Shown: positions 46,801-55,027 of the stretch, piece after piece | Layout: each line of letters begins with the position of its first letter | Position numbering within the stretch: position 1 is the stretch's first letter | From: Bog-473 sp963745665 | Lineage (GTDB): Bacteria; Actinomycetota; Acidimicrobiia; Acidimicrobiales; RAAP-2 | Reading direction: 5' to 3' | Assembly: GCA_963745665.1 (NCBI GenBank) | Contig: CAVUYE010000003.1 | Location: 62,001-126,000 of the forward strand | DNA length: 64,000 nucleotides | Position numbers and translations under genes: made by a program | Notes under the pieces: generated by a model | Database searches by the model: none | What the model saw: only the letters and a program-made list of their open reading frames with translations | What the model was told of the DNA's origin: nothing

Positions 46801-46858
46801 CAACTTCGGCGGCCAGTGGTTCTCGTCCTCGGTGGGGGTGCCGGTTCCACTGACCTAA
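43853..46858 (+). CDS. Large secreted protein: shared Cys module, six GYW repeats, three DUF11-like domains
   Basis: 1001 aa from ATG 43853. Signal peptide (TVSLLALGSFVGAATLVSVA, cleavage near ASGAA). The N-terminal ~350 residues carry the same landmarks as the giant protein upstream (CPPSQAEINAGLGTCVI, NWWAGGWWAGGYPN, SIYEPNLWGS). Six GYWEVASDGGVFAFGDANFY repeats follow (45008-45745), then three DUF11/DUF7507-like beta domains. Their signatures are YSYLVSNSGATALTGVSVSD, YTYTVTNTGTTTLSSVAVTD and YSYLVTNTGGSTLTGISVTD. No membrane anchor. A strong terminator lies 30 bp downstream. Role likely extracellular, structural or adhesive. Confidence 0.83.
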   Translation: MLKHRGFVSRFGRARGIQRTTVSLLALGSFVGAATLVSVAASTASGAATVRPAAAGSPCTFTLGSQSVSGTTAAPAILTGVGNGSSVNVACTGLTPAAEYGIFEASPLAVVTEPFSLSVLGSEADIGTGFNTILAASGSGMYSGNLAVGTSAGGGFSPGGSVSGTTFVADTNAVCPPSQAEINAGLGTCVIAVTDISATTAMGAVPSQADFVGEALLDFTGQASPQSPPTVGFNPPVAAAGHSATVNDAGSSTNWWAGGWWAGGYPNGQLDAAPYSIPSSNILLNGSPAAGASAQVNPAVYCFYGGSSASSCNAGTADTPGAGVIFPSLLTGTVPIPAGYAPSSATVSIYEPNLWGSVFPGNNTTNSAFPANDLTATGTVGITKVGYWEVASDGGIFSYGTANYYGSMGGKPLKAAIVGMAATPDGGGYWEVASDGGVFAFGDANFYGSMGGKPLAHPVVGIASTSDGGGYWEVASDGGVFPFGDAQYYGSMGGKPLTHPVVGIAPTPDGGGYWLVASDGGVFAFGDANYYGSMGGKPLTHPVVGIAPTPDGGGYWEAGSDGGIFTFGEPNYFGSMGGKHLNKPVVAVWSSSNGQGYWESASDGGIFNFGNAPFLGSTGSIKLNAPVVSGSIVPVLPSSGISLAKSTTSTGYGSAGQTIPYSYLVSNSGATALTGVSVSDTKVSVSCPSTTLAKGASETCTGTYTVTQADVDSGSVTNTATASANGPRSAVSSGVASVTVLASGATSSLSLVKTTTANTAGGYKDPGDIIPYTYTVTNTGTTTLSSVAVTDSATNPNNDTEAVTVNCPGGNVAPGTSEICHANYAVSQDDIDFGSVTNSASASALNSAGALLCTTGAPVMGACPGPSVPPAPGTSVTVNADNPPDASLSIVPSTSSTFTGSGQTIDYSYLVTNTGGSTLTGISVTDQVLANLTNISFTTSCPALPVNLAPGANETCTGSYTTDATDVSNGSVVDDAQASGFDLNFGGQWFSSSVGVPVPLT
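45008..45745 (+). repeat. Six GYWEVASDGG repeats, second copy
   Basis: Six units of ~42 aa beginning GYWEVASDGGIFSYGTANYY. The central units are nearly identical to one another (SMGGKPLTHPVVGIAPTPDG). The count of six equals that in the giant protein, as expected if the units close a six-bladed propeller. Confidence 0.8.
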
Positions 46859-46887
46859 CGAACCGCCGATCCGGCGCATCAGATTGT

Positions 46888-46929
46888 GAACGGAAACTGC
46901 CGCCGGTCATCCGGCGGCAGTTTCCGTTC
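46888..46929 (+). terminator. Strong hairpin terminator
   Basis: A perfect 19-bp inverted repeat (GAACGGAAACTGCCGCCGG and its complement) with a TCAT loop, 29 bp after the stop of the 1001-aa protein gene. No T tract, as is common in high-GC actinobacteria. Confidence 0.8.
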
Positions 46930-47465
46930 GGGGTGCGCGTTGTAAACCTGTCAGTTCCTCGAGGACCGGACACGACGACGGTGGCGGCGTTGCGGCGCAC
47001 CAGCTCCCCACACCCTTTCCCCGCCGGACGCTGGATCCCGTTGCTGCGCCGTACGGGTGCTCAACGCGGCCGGCGCTCGACCGTACGGCGTCAGTGATCG
47101 CCGTTGTCGGGAACGTCGACCCATCGTCCAACCCCAACAACGCGTGACAACCGAGGGAACGGACCCTCGTCCTCATCGGGCCTGGAGGGGTTGGAAGAAC
47201 CGGGTCGTGCAGTCGTCGCCAACGGGCCTTCTGGCTCCAGGCGCCACCGAGTCCGTGCCCGCGCAAGATCTGCGAAATACCTCGTCAGAGGGTTTAAAGC
47301 ACCCAGCTTCCAGCGCCTAGCGCATCGGCATTTGAAGTGCTACGTTGACGCTATCGAGCCTGATAAAGGTCCTTGGTCATGTGGTTGGGGGGCGGCGTCG
47401 GGAGCGGTTGAGAGGGGTCCAATTGACGCCGGCGCCTCGTAAAAGTGGGCCGGAGGGGAGAACAA
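46930..47465. other. Intergenic region upstream of the third secreted-protein gene
   Basis: 536 bp with no supported gene. A TTGACG hexamer lies near 47345, about 120 bp before the ATG. GGAGGGGAG precedes the start codon by about 7 bp. Confidence 0.35.
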
Positions 47466-49115
47466 ATGAATATCCGAAAGAAGTTGGCGGTGGCGGCAGC
47501 GGTAGTGCTGCCGCTGAGCGGCCTGGCCGTCTTGGGGGGGGTTCAACTGGTCTCGGCCGGAGGACCCCCTATATTGAGTTGTGCAGCGCTCGGTTCTGAC
47601 CCGGCTAACGCACTAACCGGGGGAATTACGTTCGACAACCAGGGCCAGAACGGCGGACCCACTGGTGCGGGCACGGCTGGGTTGGCTCTTGGTGCTGGAC
47701 TGGCAACCTCGAATCAGACGGCCGTGGATGAGCTTGCTGGGAATGTGGGCACGAACGTCTTGGAACTCGGCGGCCAGGCCATCGCCGGGCAAGAGCTTCA
47801 ACTCCCGAACGGTCAGAACACCTGGGTCGTGGGCGACGCGTCTACTGTGACGGGCGCGATAGGTGTCGCCAACGCCAAGAACTTTGAGACGGTGATCATT
47901 TCACCGGCCGTGCAGGCCCCAGTATTCGCGAAGAAGGGCAACGTGACGATCGACACGTCGACCTCCACCCCTTATTCGACGTTCGACAATGCCTCCGTGA
48001 CTTCAGGTAGTGACGTCGTGACGGCTACCAGTGCGGACTTCAACACCAGTATTTACAACCCGGTATCTGATCCCACGGGGGATGTCGGTGCGCCGGTGAC
48101 GGTGACCTACGACGACTCTGTTGACGTTGGGAACTATTCCCCGTTCGCCCCACCACAGGATTCGATAGTGATTTGGTCGACGTACATCCAGTCGGTCAGC
48201 GGCGACACAGCAACCATCTACGGTTATGGGCCGCCAGCCGGCACGACTACTACTGGTGGCAAATATAACAAGGGCCTGGCAGGTACCGGTAATAGCACGG
48301 CAGCGGCGGCTGACTCTCAGGTCAGTGGCACCGTGCCCGTGGTTGTGACGGTCGGCCAGACGTCCCAGCCGACGAACACAGTCGCGACGGACTACGACTT
48401 TGCCATGACCTCATGTGCGTCGTCTCTCCAGGCTGACGCGGGTGTCATCTTCCCGAACAACGTGACCCTTACGACACCCACTGGCGTCACCAACACCGAC
48501 ACCGGCCCGAGTGCCGCCATCTCGTTGGAGGCGTCGGCGCAGCCGATCCATGCCGCGACCGTCAGCTACCCGCCGAGTCTTCCTGCGGGATACTCGTGGG
48601 GAGATAGCGGCGCAGACACGACCGGGGTGAGCTTCACCAGCACCAAGGACATACTCTGTGTGCAGAGTGGGGGGTGTGGCGCCATCCAGCAGGATCAGGA
48701 AAGCTTCGCGGACGGTGTCGCTACGGGTATCTACTCGACGGCCAAGGCGTCCATGCTCTTCGGTGTCACTTCCATGGTCGTTTGCACCGAAGCTCAGGCG
48801 GCGGCCATCGGGACTGGAAGCGGTGGAACCGGTATCGACAGCGTTTCTGGGCCCAATCAGGTTCCTGCCGCAGCGAACGCCAGTGACGTTGGAACGCTAT
48901 CGCTGGAATACTGTGACGGAGGTCCCGACAGTGCTCTGACGGCTGCTCCGACTGACATAGGCGGCGGTGGCGGCTCAACCGTCGGCGGTGGCAATGCGGG
49001 ATTCGCAGAGGTGGCCGGTGTTGAGGGCGCCCCTCTTAACGGAGGCGGCGGCTTTGACGGCAGCCCCCTCGCGGCGATCTGGGAGGTCAGCGGCTCTGGG
49101 CACGCCGTCCTGTAG
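47466..49115 (+). CDS. Secreted protein of unknown function
   Basis: 549 aa from ATG 47466. Signal peptide MNIRKKLAVAAAVVLPLSGL followed by cleavage near LVSAGG. The mature part is beta-rich and low in charge, with a few Cys pairs (TSCASSLQADAG; DILCVQSGGCGAIQQDQ; SMVVCTEAQAAAIGTG). The C-terminus is Gly-rich (IGGGGGSTVGGGNAGFAE). It has neither TIG nor GYW repeats, but like the others it lies between terminators in the surface-protein island. Family not recognised; an abundant exported or envelope protein is possible given the strong ribosome site and terminator. Confidence 0.72.
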   Translation: MNIRKKLAVAAAVVLPLSGLAVLGGVQLVSAGGPPILSCAALGSDPANALTGGITFDNQGQNGGPTGAGTAGLALGAGLATSNQTAVDELAGNVGTNVLELGGQAIAGQELQLPNGQNTWVVGDASTVTGAIGVANAKNFETVIISPAVQAPVFAKKGNVTIDTSTSTPYSTFDNASVTSGSDVVTATSADFNTSIYNPVSDPTGDVGAPVTVTYDDSVDVGNYSPFAPPQDSIVIWSTYIQSVSGDTATIYGYGPPAGTTTTGGKYNKGLAGTGNSTAAAADSQVSGTVPVVVTVGQTSQPTNTVATDYDFAMTSCASSLQADAGVIFPNNVTLTTPTGVTNTDTGPSAAISLEASAQPIHAATVSYPPSLPAGYSWGDSGADTTGVSFTSTKDILCVQSGGCGAIQQDQESFADGVATGIYSTAKASMLFGVTSMVVCTEAQAAAIGTGSGGTGIDSVSGPNQVPAAANASDVGTLSLEYCDGGPDSALTAAPTDIGGGGGSTVGGGNAGFAEVAGVEGAPLNGGGGFDGSPLAAIWEVSGSGHAVL

Positions 49116-49144
49116 TCCCTGAAACAACGCAGTACCGCAGTCCC

Positions 49145-49180
49145 GAAAGAGGGGCGGGGTTTCATCCCCGCCCCTCTTTC
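49145..49180 (+). terminator. Hairpin terminator
   Basis: GAAAGAGGGGCGGGG and its perfect complement form a 15-bp stem with a 6-nt loop (TTTCAT), 29 bp after the secreted-protein stop; the right arm ends CTCTTTC. Confidence 0.78.
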
Positions 49181-49554
49181 ACGTCCCGGATCTGAATTGA
49201 AGAGCGCGTGAGCCTGCCGGGGGCCCGGAGAAAGGTGCGGGCCACGACATCCCGGTTGGGGTGGCCCCGAAGTTCCGCCTCGGACGATTCGTTTCTGCCG
49301 CACAGATTTCGAACAGTCTTCTGGCCGGTCACGGGTTTGCGGCAGTGTCAGACGAATGGGCAGCCTGGCCGCATGTGTCGCAGCCGGCTCCGGATGATCT
49401 GGCGGCGCCAGCGAAAAACCATTGTGCAAGCGCCGCCGGCGAGGTCGCCCAGTGCCTCAATCGTTCGGGGGAGGAGTTTCGACGACGCTATAAGGAACCT
49501 CTGAGCGGCCACCTGGTGATGATCGTCGCGGATGTCATGCGCATCTCGATCGGG
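49181..49554. other. Unassigned stretch left of the IS nest
   Basis: About 370 bp with no supported gene. A plus frame from 49261 (MAPKFRLGRFVSAAQISNSL) runs through 49554 into the presumed left end of the degenerate IS copy, as expected of an older frame cut by insertion, but I cannot name it. Confidence 0.3.
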
Positions 49555-49783
49555 TGGGAATCTCGGCTTCCGTACCGCCATCGGATCGGCTCAAGATGAT
49601 CGATCGACTGCGTGCCCGACGGCAGGAGTTACCCAAACTGGGCTGTGCGGCACCCAGCACCCCATCTACCCCGACTGGACAATCCATGCGGGTAAAGTGC
49701 CCTTCCCTGCTCCCTCTGTGGCTTGGGGCGTACGCCCTCGGGCTGCGTCTGAAGGATGCTGATTTCCCCGCGAATTTGCGGAA

Positions 49784-50334
49784 GTGTCGTCTCAACCGGT
49801 CTTCCAGCACCGCACCCGCCTCGAGGACTTCAATCCGGCGGTGCGGGGCCGTGTCCTGGTTCCCAGTGGTGCCAAGTTGTCCATGCTCCACGACAAGTAC
49901 CGGGCCACCATAGGGCTGGACCAACTCACACCAGCACCGCTTCACCACCGATGACCACCTCCATGGGATGCAGTTCGACGGGTATCCCGAAGACGCGCTC
50001 GACGAGACCGAGTACAGGGTCATCGTCACGCTGTGTGGCGGCGTGCGGCGGTTCGCGCATGAATACGAATTCAGCGACTGATGGACCCACGAAGTGGTCG
50101 TCGAAGGTGTCACCTGGTCGCCTTGTGTGGTCATACAGGGCGTCTGCCTCGATGGTCCAGGAGCCTGTTCCCCCGAAATGCGGGTCAGATCCCCGGTTAT
50201 CAGCGATTTCTCGAGGTGTTCGCCGATCCGCTGACGAGGAGCACGACAACTACCTGGTCTGGGTGGGCTACAAGCTCGACCCGAGCGATTTGAACATCGG
50301 GGTCACCAACACTGCCCTCCAGCGCGTCCGGTGA
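49784..50334 (+). pseudogene. Degenerate pRiA4b ORF-3-like passenger gene of element C
   Basis: Aligns with the intact copy at 53699-54256. GTG 49784 begins the segment containing FQHRTRLEDFNPAVRGRVLV, against FRFRIQLNDVDPVIWRRLLV in the intact protein. A frame shift near 49935 leads to HGMQFDGYPEDALDETEYRV; an in-frame TGA follows EYEFSD; the tail EEHDNYLVWVGYKLDPSDLN ends LQRVR like the intact LQKVR. Not functional. Confidence 0.75.
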
Positions 50335-50660
50335 TCAGGTGCTCTTGGACTTGCGCGTCCTGCGTGGCCGGAAGCTCTCGGTGCTGGTCTCGATGATGTA
50401 GGCCGGGAAGGTGAATCGGTCGACGATGGCGAACAAGACTTCTCTTCGCGCTCGGTCGGGATCTGGATGAACAACTCGGCCCCGCTGGTGTCGAGTTTGA
50501 CACGGCCCAGTTCGTCGAGCAACGGCAGGTCGAGGGCTCTAATACCGGGCGACGAGGCGCGAAAGCGCCGGCGTTCGTTCGCCGCGTCGCTCTGCCCCGA
50601 TGTGCACTCTCTGCAGATGCAGTTGCCGGCTGGCCGCACCGATGGCGGCAATCGCCGCTG
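50335..50660 (-). pseudogene. istB remnant of element C with internal deletion
   Basis: Starts abruptly with AAIAAIGAASRQLHLQRVHI, then jumps to LSRLVARYGRLDLPLLDELG. About 115 residues including Walker A are missing compared with the intact istB at 54257-55027. The C-terminus (IIETSTESFRPRRTRKSKS) ends next to the passenger pseudogene as in the intact element. Confidence 0.7.
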
Positions 50661-51569
50661 TGGATGCGCATGCCGGCATAGCGCACCGGCACCGAATAGA
50701 CGCAGAGGCGTACGTACTTCCGGCTCTTGGCGTCCACCCGTGGGCGCACCAGCAGGCCGGCCTCGAAGGGATGGACAGGTAGGTCGCTGAGAAGTCGGTG
50801 CTTGAGGCGAAGCTCGCCGACAGACATCGCACTAGTGTCGATGTGGCGGAGTTCGTCGAGACGGTCCTCTTTGGCCACCGGCTCGTTGAGCTCAGCCATG
50901 GGGGAGACCTTGGCCGAGGGACAGCATGTGACGGCGACGGAAGCGTCCGATCTCTCTTTCGGCCCGCCCTACTTCGTGTGCCGCTTCTTTTGCCCAGCCG
51001 ACAGGAGAAGGACTGGAAGAGCTGAGCACGCGGGGGACGGCGGGCCTGAGGTTGTCGCAGCGGACGCGTCCGGGGCACCCCGCCGAAATGCTCGAAGGCC
51101 TGAACGTGCCTGTCCATGAAGGCCTTTTGGCATAGACGCGGTTAGGGTCCTTACCCGACGTCGAGAGCCGCATCACGTACGTGTACGCCGCCGTGGGTTC
51201 GCCGCAGAGGTAGAATCTGACCGAGCCGATCGACCTCGGACTCGGCGCAAAGAGGGTGGGTCGGGGGATCATCACCTTGGCTGCCGCGATTGGCCGCCGG
51301 CCTTTGGCTGTTGCCATGTAGTGGCGCACGGTGGATCGGTGTCAGAGATCGGAGATCGGCGCGTCGTCTCGTCGACCAGATGTCAACGACGGCTGAATGT
51401 TGACCCCCTGCGAGGGCGGAATCGAGGGCGGAGTCGAGTAGTCGAAGCAACACGTGCCTCTCTCAGCAGACGAGATGGGGATCAGGGACCGCGGAGGGAG
51501 TTGACTAGCCAGCCTTTGATGGTCGACTCCTGGGGCCCCAGAGCCAGTGTGGATCGCTCAGCCCTCTTA
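50661..51569 (-). pseudogene. istA remnant of element C, 3' part
   Basis: Broken DDE transposase. Recognisable pieces are RAERSTLALGPQESTIKGWL (against ERPSPSLGPWKPIIDGWLAD), STVRHYMATAKGRRPIAAAK, AYTYVMRLSTSGKDPNRVYA, DRHVQAFEHFGG and VCVYSVPVRYAGMRIH. Many frame shifts occur, and the last ~170 residues are deleted so that it joins the istB remnant directly. Element A is inserted right upstream at the GGCGGA duplication. Confidence 0.7.
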
Positions 51570-51575
51570 GGCGGA
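51570..51575. repeat. Target-site duplication GGCGGA, left copy (element A)
   Basis: GGCGGA immediately precedes the TGTCGACG end of element A and recurs at 56851-56856 immediately after its other end. Joining the two flanks restores the istA frame of element C. Confidence 0.75.
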
Positions 51576-51626
51576 TGTCGACGACGGTCCAATACTGAGC
51601 ACGTAACGCCGGTCGAAAGCTGCGCG
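51576..51626 (+). repeat. Left terminal inverted repeat of element A
   Basis: Begins TGTCGACGACGGTCCAATAC and ends CGGTCGAAAGCTGCGCG. Matches the complement of 56799-56850, which begins TGTCAACGCCGGTCGAAAAC. Confidence 0.8.
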
Positions 51627-51681
51627 GGTCTCCGCCAGTGATCGAAAATCTCCAGGTCAAACGAACCTTTGGGGAGGAAGG

Positions 51682-52908
51682 GTGTACGACGTGCAGGATT
51701 GGGCCGAGGTCCACCGTCTGTTCCATCGCCAAGGCTGGTCGAAAACGGCCATCGCCGGGAAGCTCTCCATGAGCCGCAACACGGTCGATCGGCTGTTGAA
51801 GCTGACTGAGCCACCCCACTACGAGCGCAAGCCCAAAGGCTCAGCGCTCGATGCGTTCGACGACGAGATCGTCTCCATGCTGGGCCAGGACCCGACCGTT
51901 CGGGCGACCGTCATCATGGAGCGGCTGCGCCCGCTCGGCTACACCGGTGGCATCACGGTGCTCAAAGAACGCCTGGCATCACTACGTCCGGTGATGCGCA
52001 CCGCTCGGAGCTATCAGCGGACGTCCTACCTGCCCGGCGAGGTGGCCCAGCTGGACTGGTGGCACACCGGAGCGGCCATCCCGGTCGGCAAAGGGGCCCA
52101 ACGCCAGGCCTTCGGGCTGGTGACCACCTTGCCGCACTCGGCCGCCCACGCCACGGTGTTCACGTTCGGGCGCACGACGCCCGAGTTCGTGGCCGCCGCA
52201 CTCGGGTGTTTCACTCGTCTCGGTGGTGTGCCCGAAAAGGCCGTGACTGACAATGAGGGCTGCATCGTCAAGCCCCGCCGAGGTGGCCCACCTCGCCTGG
52301 TTGACGAGGTGGCTGCTCTCTTCGGCCACCTGCTGGTGCGCCCAGTAGTACTGCGACCCCGCTTTCCAGAAGGCAAGGGGCAAGACGAGCGCACCGTCGG
52401 CTATCTCGAGACCTCATTCCTCCCGCTGCGCCAGTTCAGCTCCTTGGCTGACCTGCAGTCCCAGCACGATCAGTGGAGCACGGACGTGGCCTTCGAGCGT
52501 CACCACCGCCGGGTGGGGGCCAAGGTCAAAGAGGCATGGGCCGTCGAGCGGGGCTACCTGCGGGCGTTGCCCGACCCGTTGCCCGACATCGATCTCCACA
52601 CCGAGGTGCGGGTCATGAAGGACGGCTTCGTCCGGGTGCGCGACGTCGACTACTCGGTCCCGCCTGGTCTCTCAGGTCGCCGGGTCTCGATCCGCTGTTC
52701 GCTCGACGAGGTCACGGTCCATCTGGGCGGCCAACTCATCGCCACCCACCGGCGCTCCTACGTGCCGGCCGACGTGGTGCTGGCTCCGGCTCACGCCAGG
52801 GCATTGCGCCTCGAACGCAATGCAGCCAAACGTCACTTGGCGGCCGGCGACGTCATCTTGAGCGAACCCGACCTGTCGCGCTATGACGCCCTGGCCATCG
52901 GCTCGTGA
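51682..52908 (+). CDS. istA: IS21 family transposase IstA (element A)
   Basis: 408-aa DDE transposase from GTG 51682 with GGGGAGG upstream. The N-terminal helix-turn-helix is GWSKTAIAGKLSMSRNTVDR (18-37). The catalytic core has Asp125 in VAQLDWWHTG, Asp190 in KAVTDNEG and Glu236 in GKGQDERTVGY. The C-terminal SH3-like domain has FVRVRDVDYSVPPGLSGRRV. Its stop overlaps the istB start (GTGA). Shorter than and clearly different from the 510-aa IstA of element B, so the two elements belong to different IS21 subgroups. Looks intact. Confidence 0.92.
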   Translation: MYDVQDWAEVHRLFHRQGWSKTAIAGKLSMSRNTVDRLLKLTEPPHYERKPKGSALDAFDDEIVSMLGQDPTVRATVIMERLRPLGYTGGITVLKERLASLRPVMRTARSYQRTSYLPGEVAQLDWWHTGAAIPVGKGAQRQAFGLVTTLPHSAAHATVFTFGRTTPEFVAAALGCFTRLGGVPEKAVTDNEGCIVKPRRGGPPRLVDEVAALFGHLLVRPVVLRPRFPEGKGQDERTVGYLETSFLPLRQFSSLADLQSQHDQWSTDVAFERHHRRVGAKVKEAWAVERGYLRALPDPLPDIDLHTEVRVMKDGFVRVRDVDYSVPPGLSGRRVSIRCSLDEVTVHLGGQLIATHRRSYVPADVVLAPAHARALRLERNAAKRHLAAGDVILSEPDLSRYDALAIGS

Positions 52909-53554
52909 GCGCCAACTCGTCGGAGATCGCCTTCTTGGCTCGGGCCCTCAAGGCGCCCCGGATCTCGGAGCGGGCCGGGCCCTTGGCCAAGCGGGCGGCC
53001 GAAGAAGGCTGGGACCACCAGAGCTACTTGGCCGCCGTCTTGAGCGAGGAGGTCGATGCCCGCACCACCCATGGCGGCGAGCACCGGGTCAAAGCGGCCC
53101 GCTTCCCGGCCACCAAGACGCTGGACGACTTCGACTTCGCTTTCCAGCGCTCGGTCAAGCGAGCGACCATGGCGCACCTGGCCCAGCTCGACTTTTTGGC
53201 TGAGTCCAAGAACGTCATCTTCTTGGGACCACCGGGAACGGGCAAGACCCATCTCTCGATTGCGTTGGGGGTCCAAGCGGCCCGACGGGGCTATCGGGTG
53301 GCCTTTGCCTCGGCCCAAGAATGGGTGGGGCGACTGGCCGCCGCCAAACGAACCGGGACCCTCGAAGCCGAGCTCGAGCGCCTGCGGCGGATCCCGCTCC
53401 TCATTATCGATGAGGTGGGCTACATCCCCTTCGACCCTGACGCCGCCGCACTCTTCTTTGCCCTGATCGCCTCGCGTTATGAGCGGGCCAGCCTGGTGGT
53501 GTCGTCCAACAAGACCTTCTCGGCCTGGGTGGAGATCTTCGGGGACGCAGTGGC
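52905..53554 (+). pseudogene. istB: istB of element A, 5' part, interrupted by element B
   Basis: AAA+ helper ATPase of IS21. Walker A FLGPPGTGKTHLS and Walker B LLIIDEVGYIPF are intact. The frame reads to FSAWVEIFGDAVA and then runs into element B, adding a short false tail (GNVNLIWPHRDHLIWPHPKA) and a stop near 53627. Joining 53554 to 56680 removes element B plus one CAGTGGC copy and restores a 255-aa IstB. Element A is probably immobile until the insert is lost. Confidence 0.88.
53548..53554. repeat. Target-site duplication CAGTGGC, left copy (element B)
   Basis: CAGTGGC directly before the TGGGAATG end of element B; second copy at 56673-56679. Confidence 0.85.
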
Positions 53555-53608
53555 TGGGAATGTCAACTTGATTTGGCCCCACCGTGATCATCTGATTTGG
53601 CCCCACCC
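53555..53608 (+). repeat. Left terminal inverted repeat of element B
   Basis: Begins TGGGAATGTCAACTTGATTT; two ATTTGGCCCCACC copies 25 bp apart. The complement of 56619-56672 begins TGAGTGTGATCACCTGAATT and is identical over its inner 27 bp. Confidence 0.85.
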
Positions 53609-53698
53609 AAAAGCCCAGGTGGGCTGAGGAAGCTCAGATCAGACCTCTCGGGCCTGGAGCCGCATGGGGCAGTTGAGCGCTCCGCGTAATGTCGGGGC

Positions 53699-54256
53699 GT
53701 GCCACAACCACCCGGTCAGAGCGTCTTTCGATTTCGGATCCAGCTCAATGACGTCGACCCGGTGATCTGGCGTCGGCTGCTGGTGCCTGGCTCGGTGCGG
53801 ATGGCCAAGCTGGCCGACATCCTGATTGCCGGCATGGGGTGGACCAACTCCCACCTTCATGCGTTCCGGGTCGGCGAGAAGCGTTATGGCATGAACTTCG
53901 ACGAGTATCCAGAGGGCGAGATCGACGAGAAGTCCGTCACTGTGCTGCAGAGCCTGCGTGACGAACGACGGTTCACGTTCGACTACGACTTCGGTGACTC
54001 CTGGGAGCACGATGTGGTCATCGAGGAGTTGACGTGGTCGTTCTTCGGATTGAAGTACGCCGTGTGCATCGATGGGGCCAATGCCTGTCCACCTGAAGAC
54101 GTCGGTGGCGTCTATGGCTATGCCAACTTCCTCGAGGCCATCAACGACCCCGAGCACGAGGAGTTCGACGACTACACCGCCTGGATCGATGGCCCCTTCG
54201 ATCCCGCCGAATTCAACCTCGGAGAGGTCAACGCTGTGCTGCAAAAGGTGCGCTGA
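53699..54256 (+). CDS. pRiA4b ORF-3-like protein carried in the IS21 element
   Basis: 185 aa from GTG 53699. The N-terminus VFRFRIQLNDVDPVIWRRLL and the following GWTNSHLHAFRVGEKRYGMN and TFDYDFGDSWEHDVVIEE match the plasmid pRiA4b ORF-3 family, small alpha-beta proteins found near transposases; molecular role unknown. Its stop is directly followed by the convergent istB stop (no gap), so it sits inside the element's end. A decayed homologue sits in the same place in element C (49784-50334), so it travels with this IS lineage. Confidence 0.85.
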   Translation: MPQPPGQSVFRFRIQLNDVDPVIWRRLLVPGSVRMAKLADILIAGMGWTNSHLHAFRVGEKRYGMNFDEYPEGEIDEKSVTVLQSLRDERRFTFDYDFGDSWEHDVVIEELTWSFFGLKYAVCIDGANACPPEDVGGVYGYANFLEAINDPEHEEFDDYTAWIDGPFDPAEFNLGEVNAVLQKVR

Positions 54257-55027
54257 TCACTTGCCCCGCCCCGGGCGAGCTCGTGAGGCGCGCAACCTGA
54301 AGCTCTCCGTGCCGGTCTCGATGATGTGGGCCCGGAACGTCATCCGGTCGACGACGGCAGCCACCAGGCGCGGGTCGGTGATGACCTGGCCCCACTCGCT
54401 GAAGGGAAGATTCGAAGCCACGGCCACGGAGGACTTCTCCTCGCGTTCGGTCAGGATCTGGAAGAACAGCTCCGCACCGCGCGTGTCGAGTTGGACATAA
54501 CCCAGCTCGTCGAGCAGCAACAGGTCGAGACGGCCATAGCGAGCAACGAGGCGCGACAGCCGGCGCTCGTCGGCGGCTTCGACGAGTTCGTTGACCAGCT
54601 GGGCGCAGGTGGCGTAACGGACAGCCCGGCCCTGTTCGCAGGCGGCCAGGCCCATCCCGATGAGCAGGTGGCTCTTGCCGGTTCCCGAGTCGCCGAGCAG
54701 CACGACGGGTTCACCCTTGTCGAGATAGGCGCCCGAGGCCAGCGCAGCGATGGTCGCCGCATCGACCGGACTGGCTGCCACGTCGAAGTCGGCCAGGCGC
54801 TTCATCCTCGGAAAGCGCGCTTCTCGGATGCGCCGCTGTCGACGGCGTTCGGCCCGCTCGTCGATCTCGGCGGAGAGCACGTCGGCCAGGTAGGGCAGGT
54901 GTCCGGCCCGGGACCGCTCGGCCACCTCGGCCAGGCGCTCGGCTTCTGTGCGCACCGTCGGGAGGTGCAACTCTCGGCTGGCTGCACCGATCGCCGCGAT
55001 TGCTGCGGTCTGGGTCATCTTGGTCAT
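54257..55027 (-). CDS. istB: IS21 family helper ATPase IstB (element B)
   Basis: 256-aa AAA+ ATPase that loads target DNA for the IstA transposase. Walker A VVLLGDSGTGKSHLLIGM, Walker B LDLLLLDELGYVQLD, sensor region SVAVASNLPFSEWGQVITDP and C-terminal DRMTFRAHIIETGTESFRLR. The start ATG overlaps the istA stop by 4 bp. Intact. Confidence 0.92.
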   Translation of the reverse strand: MTKMTQTAAIAAIGAASRELHLPTVRTEAERLAEVAERSRAGHLPYLADVLSAEIDERAERRRQRRIREARFPRMKRLADFDVAASPVDAATIAALASGAYLDKGEPVVLLGDSGTGKSHLLIGMGLAACEQGRAVRYATCAQLVNELVEAADERRLSRLVARYGRLDLLLLDELGYVQLDTRGAELFFQILTEREEKSSVAVASNLPFSEWGQVITDPRLVAAVVDRMTFRAHIIETGTESFRLRASRARPGRGK

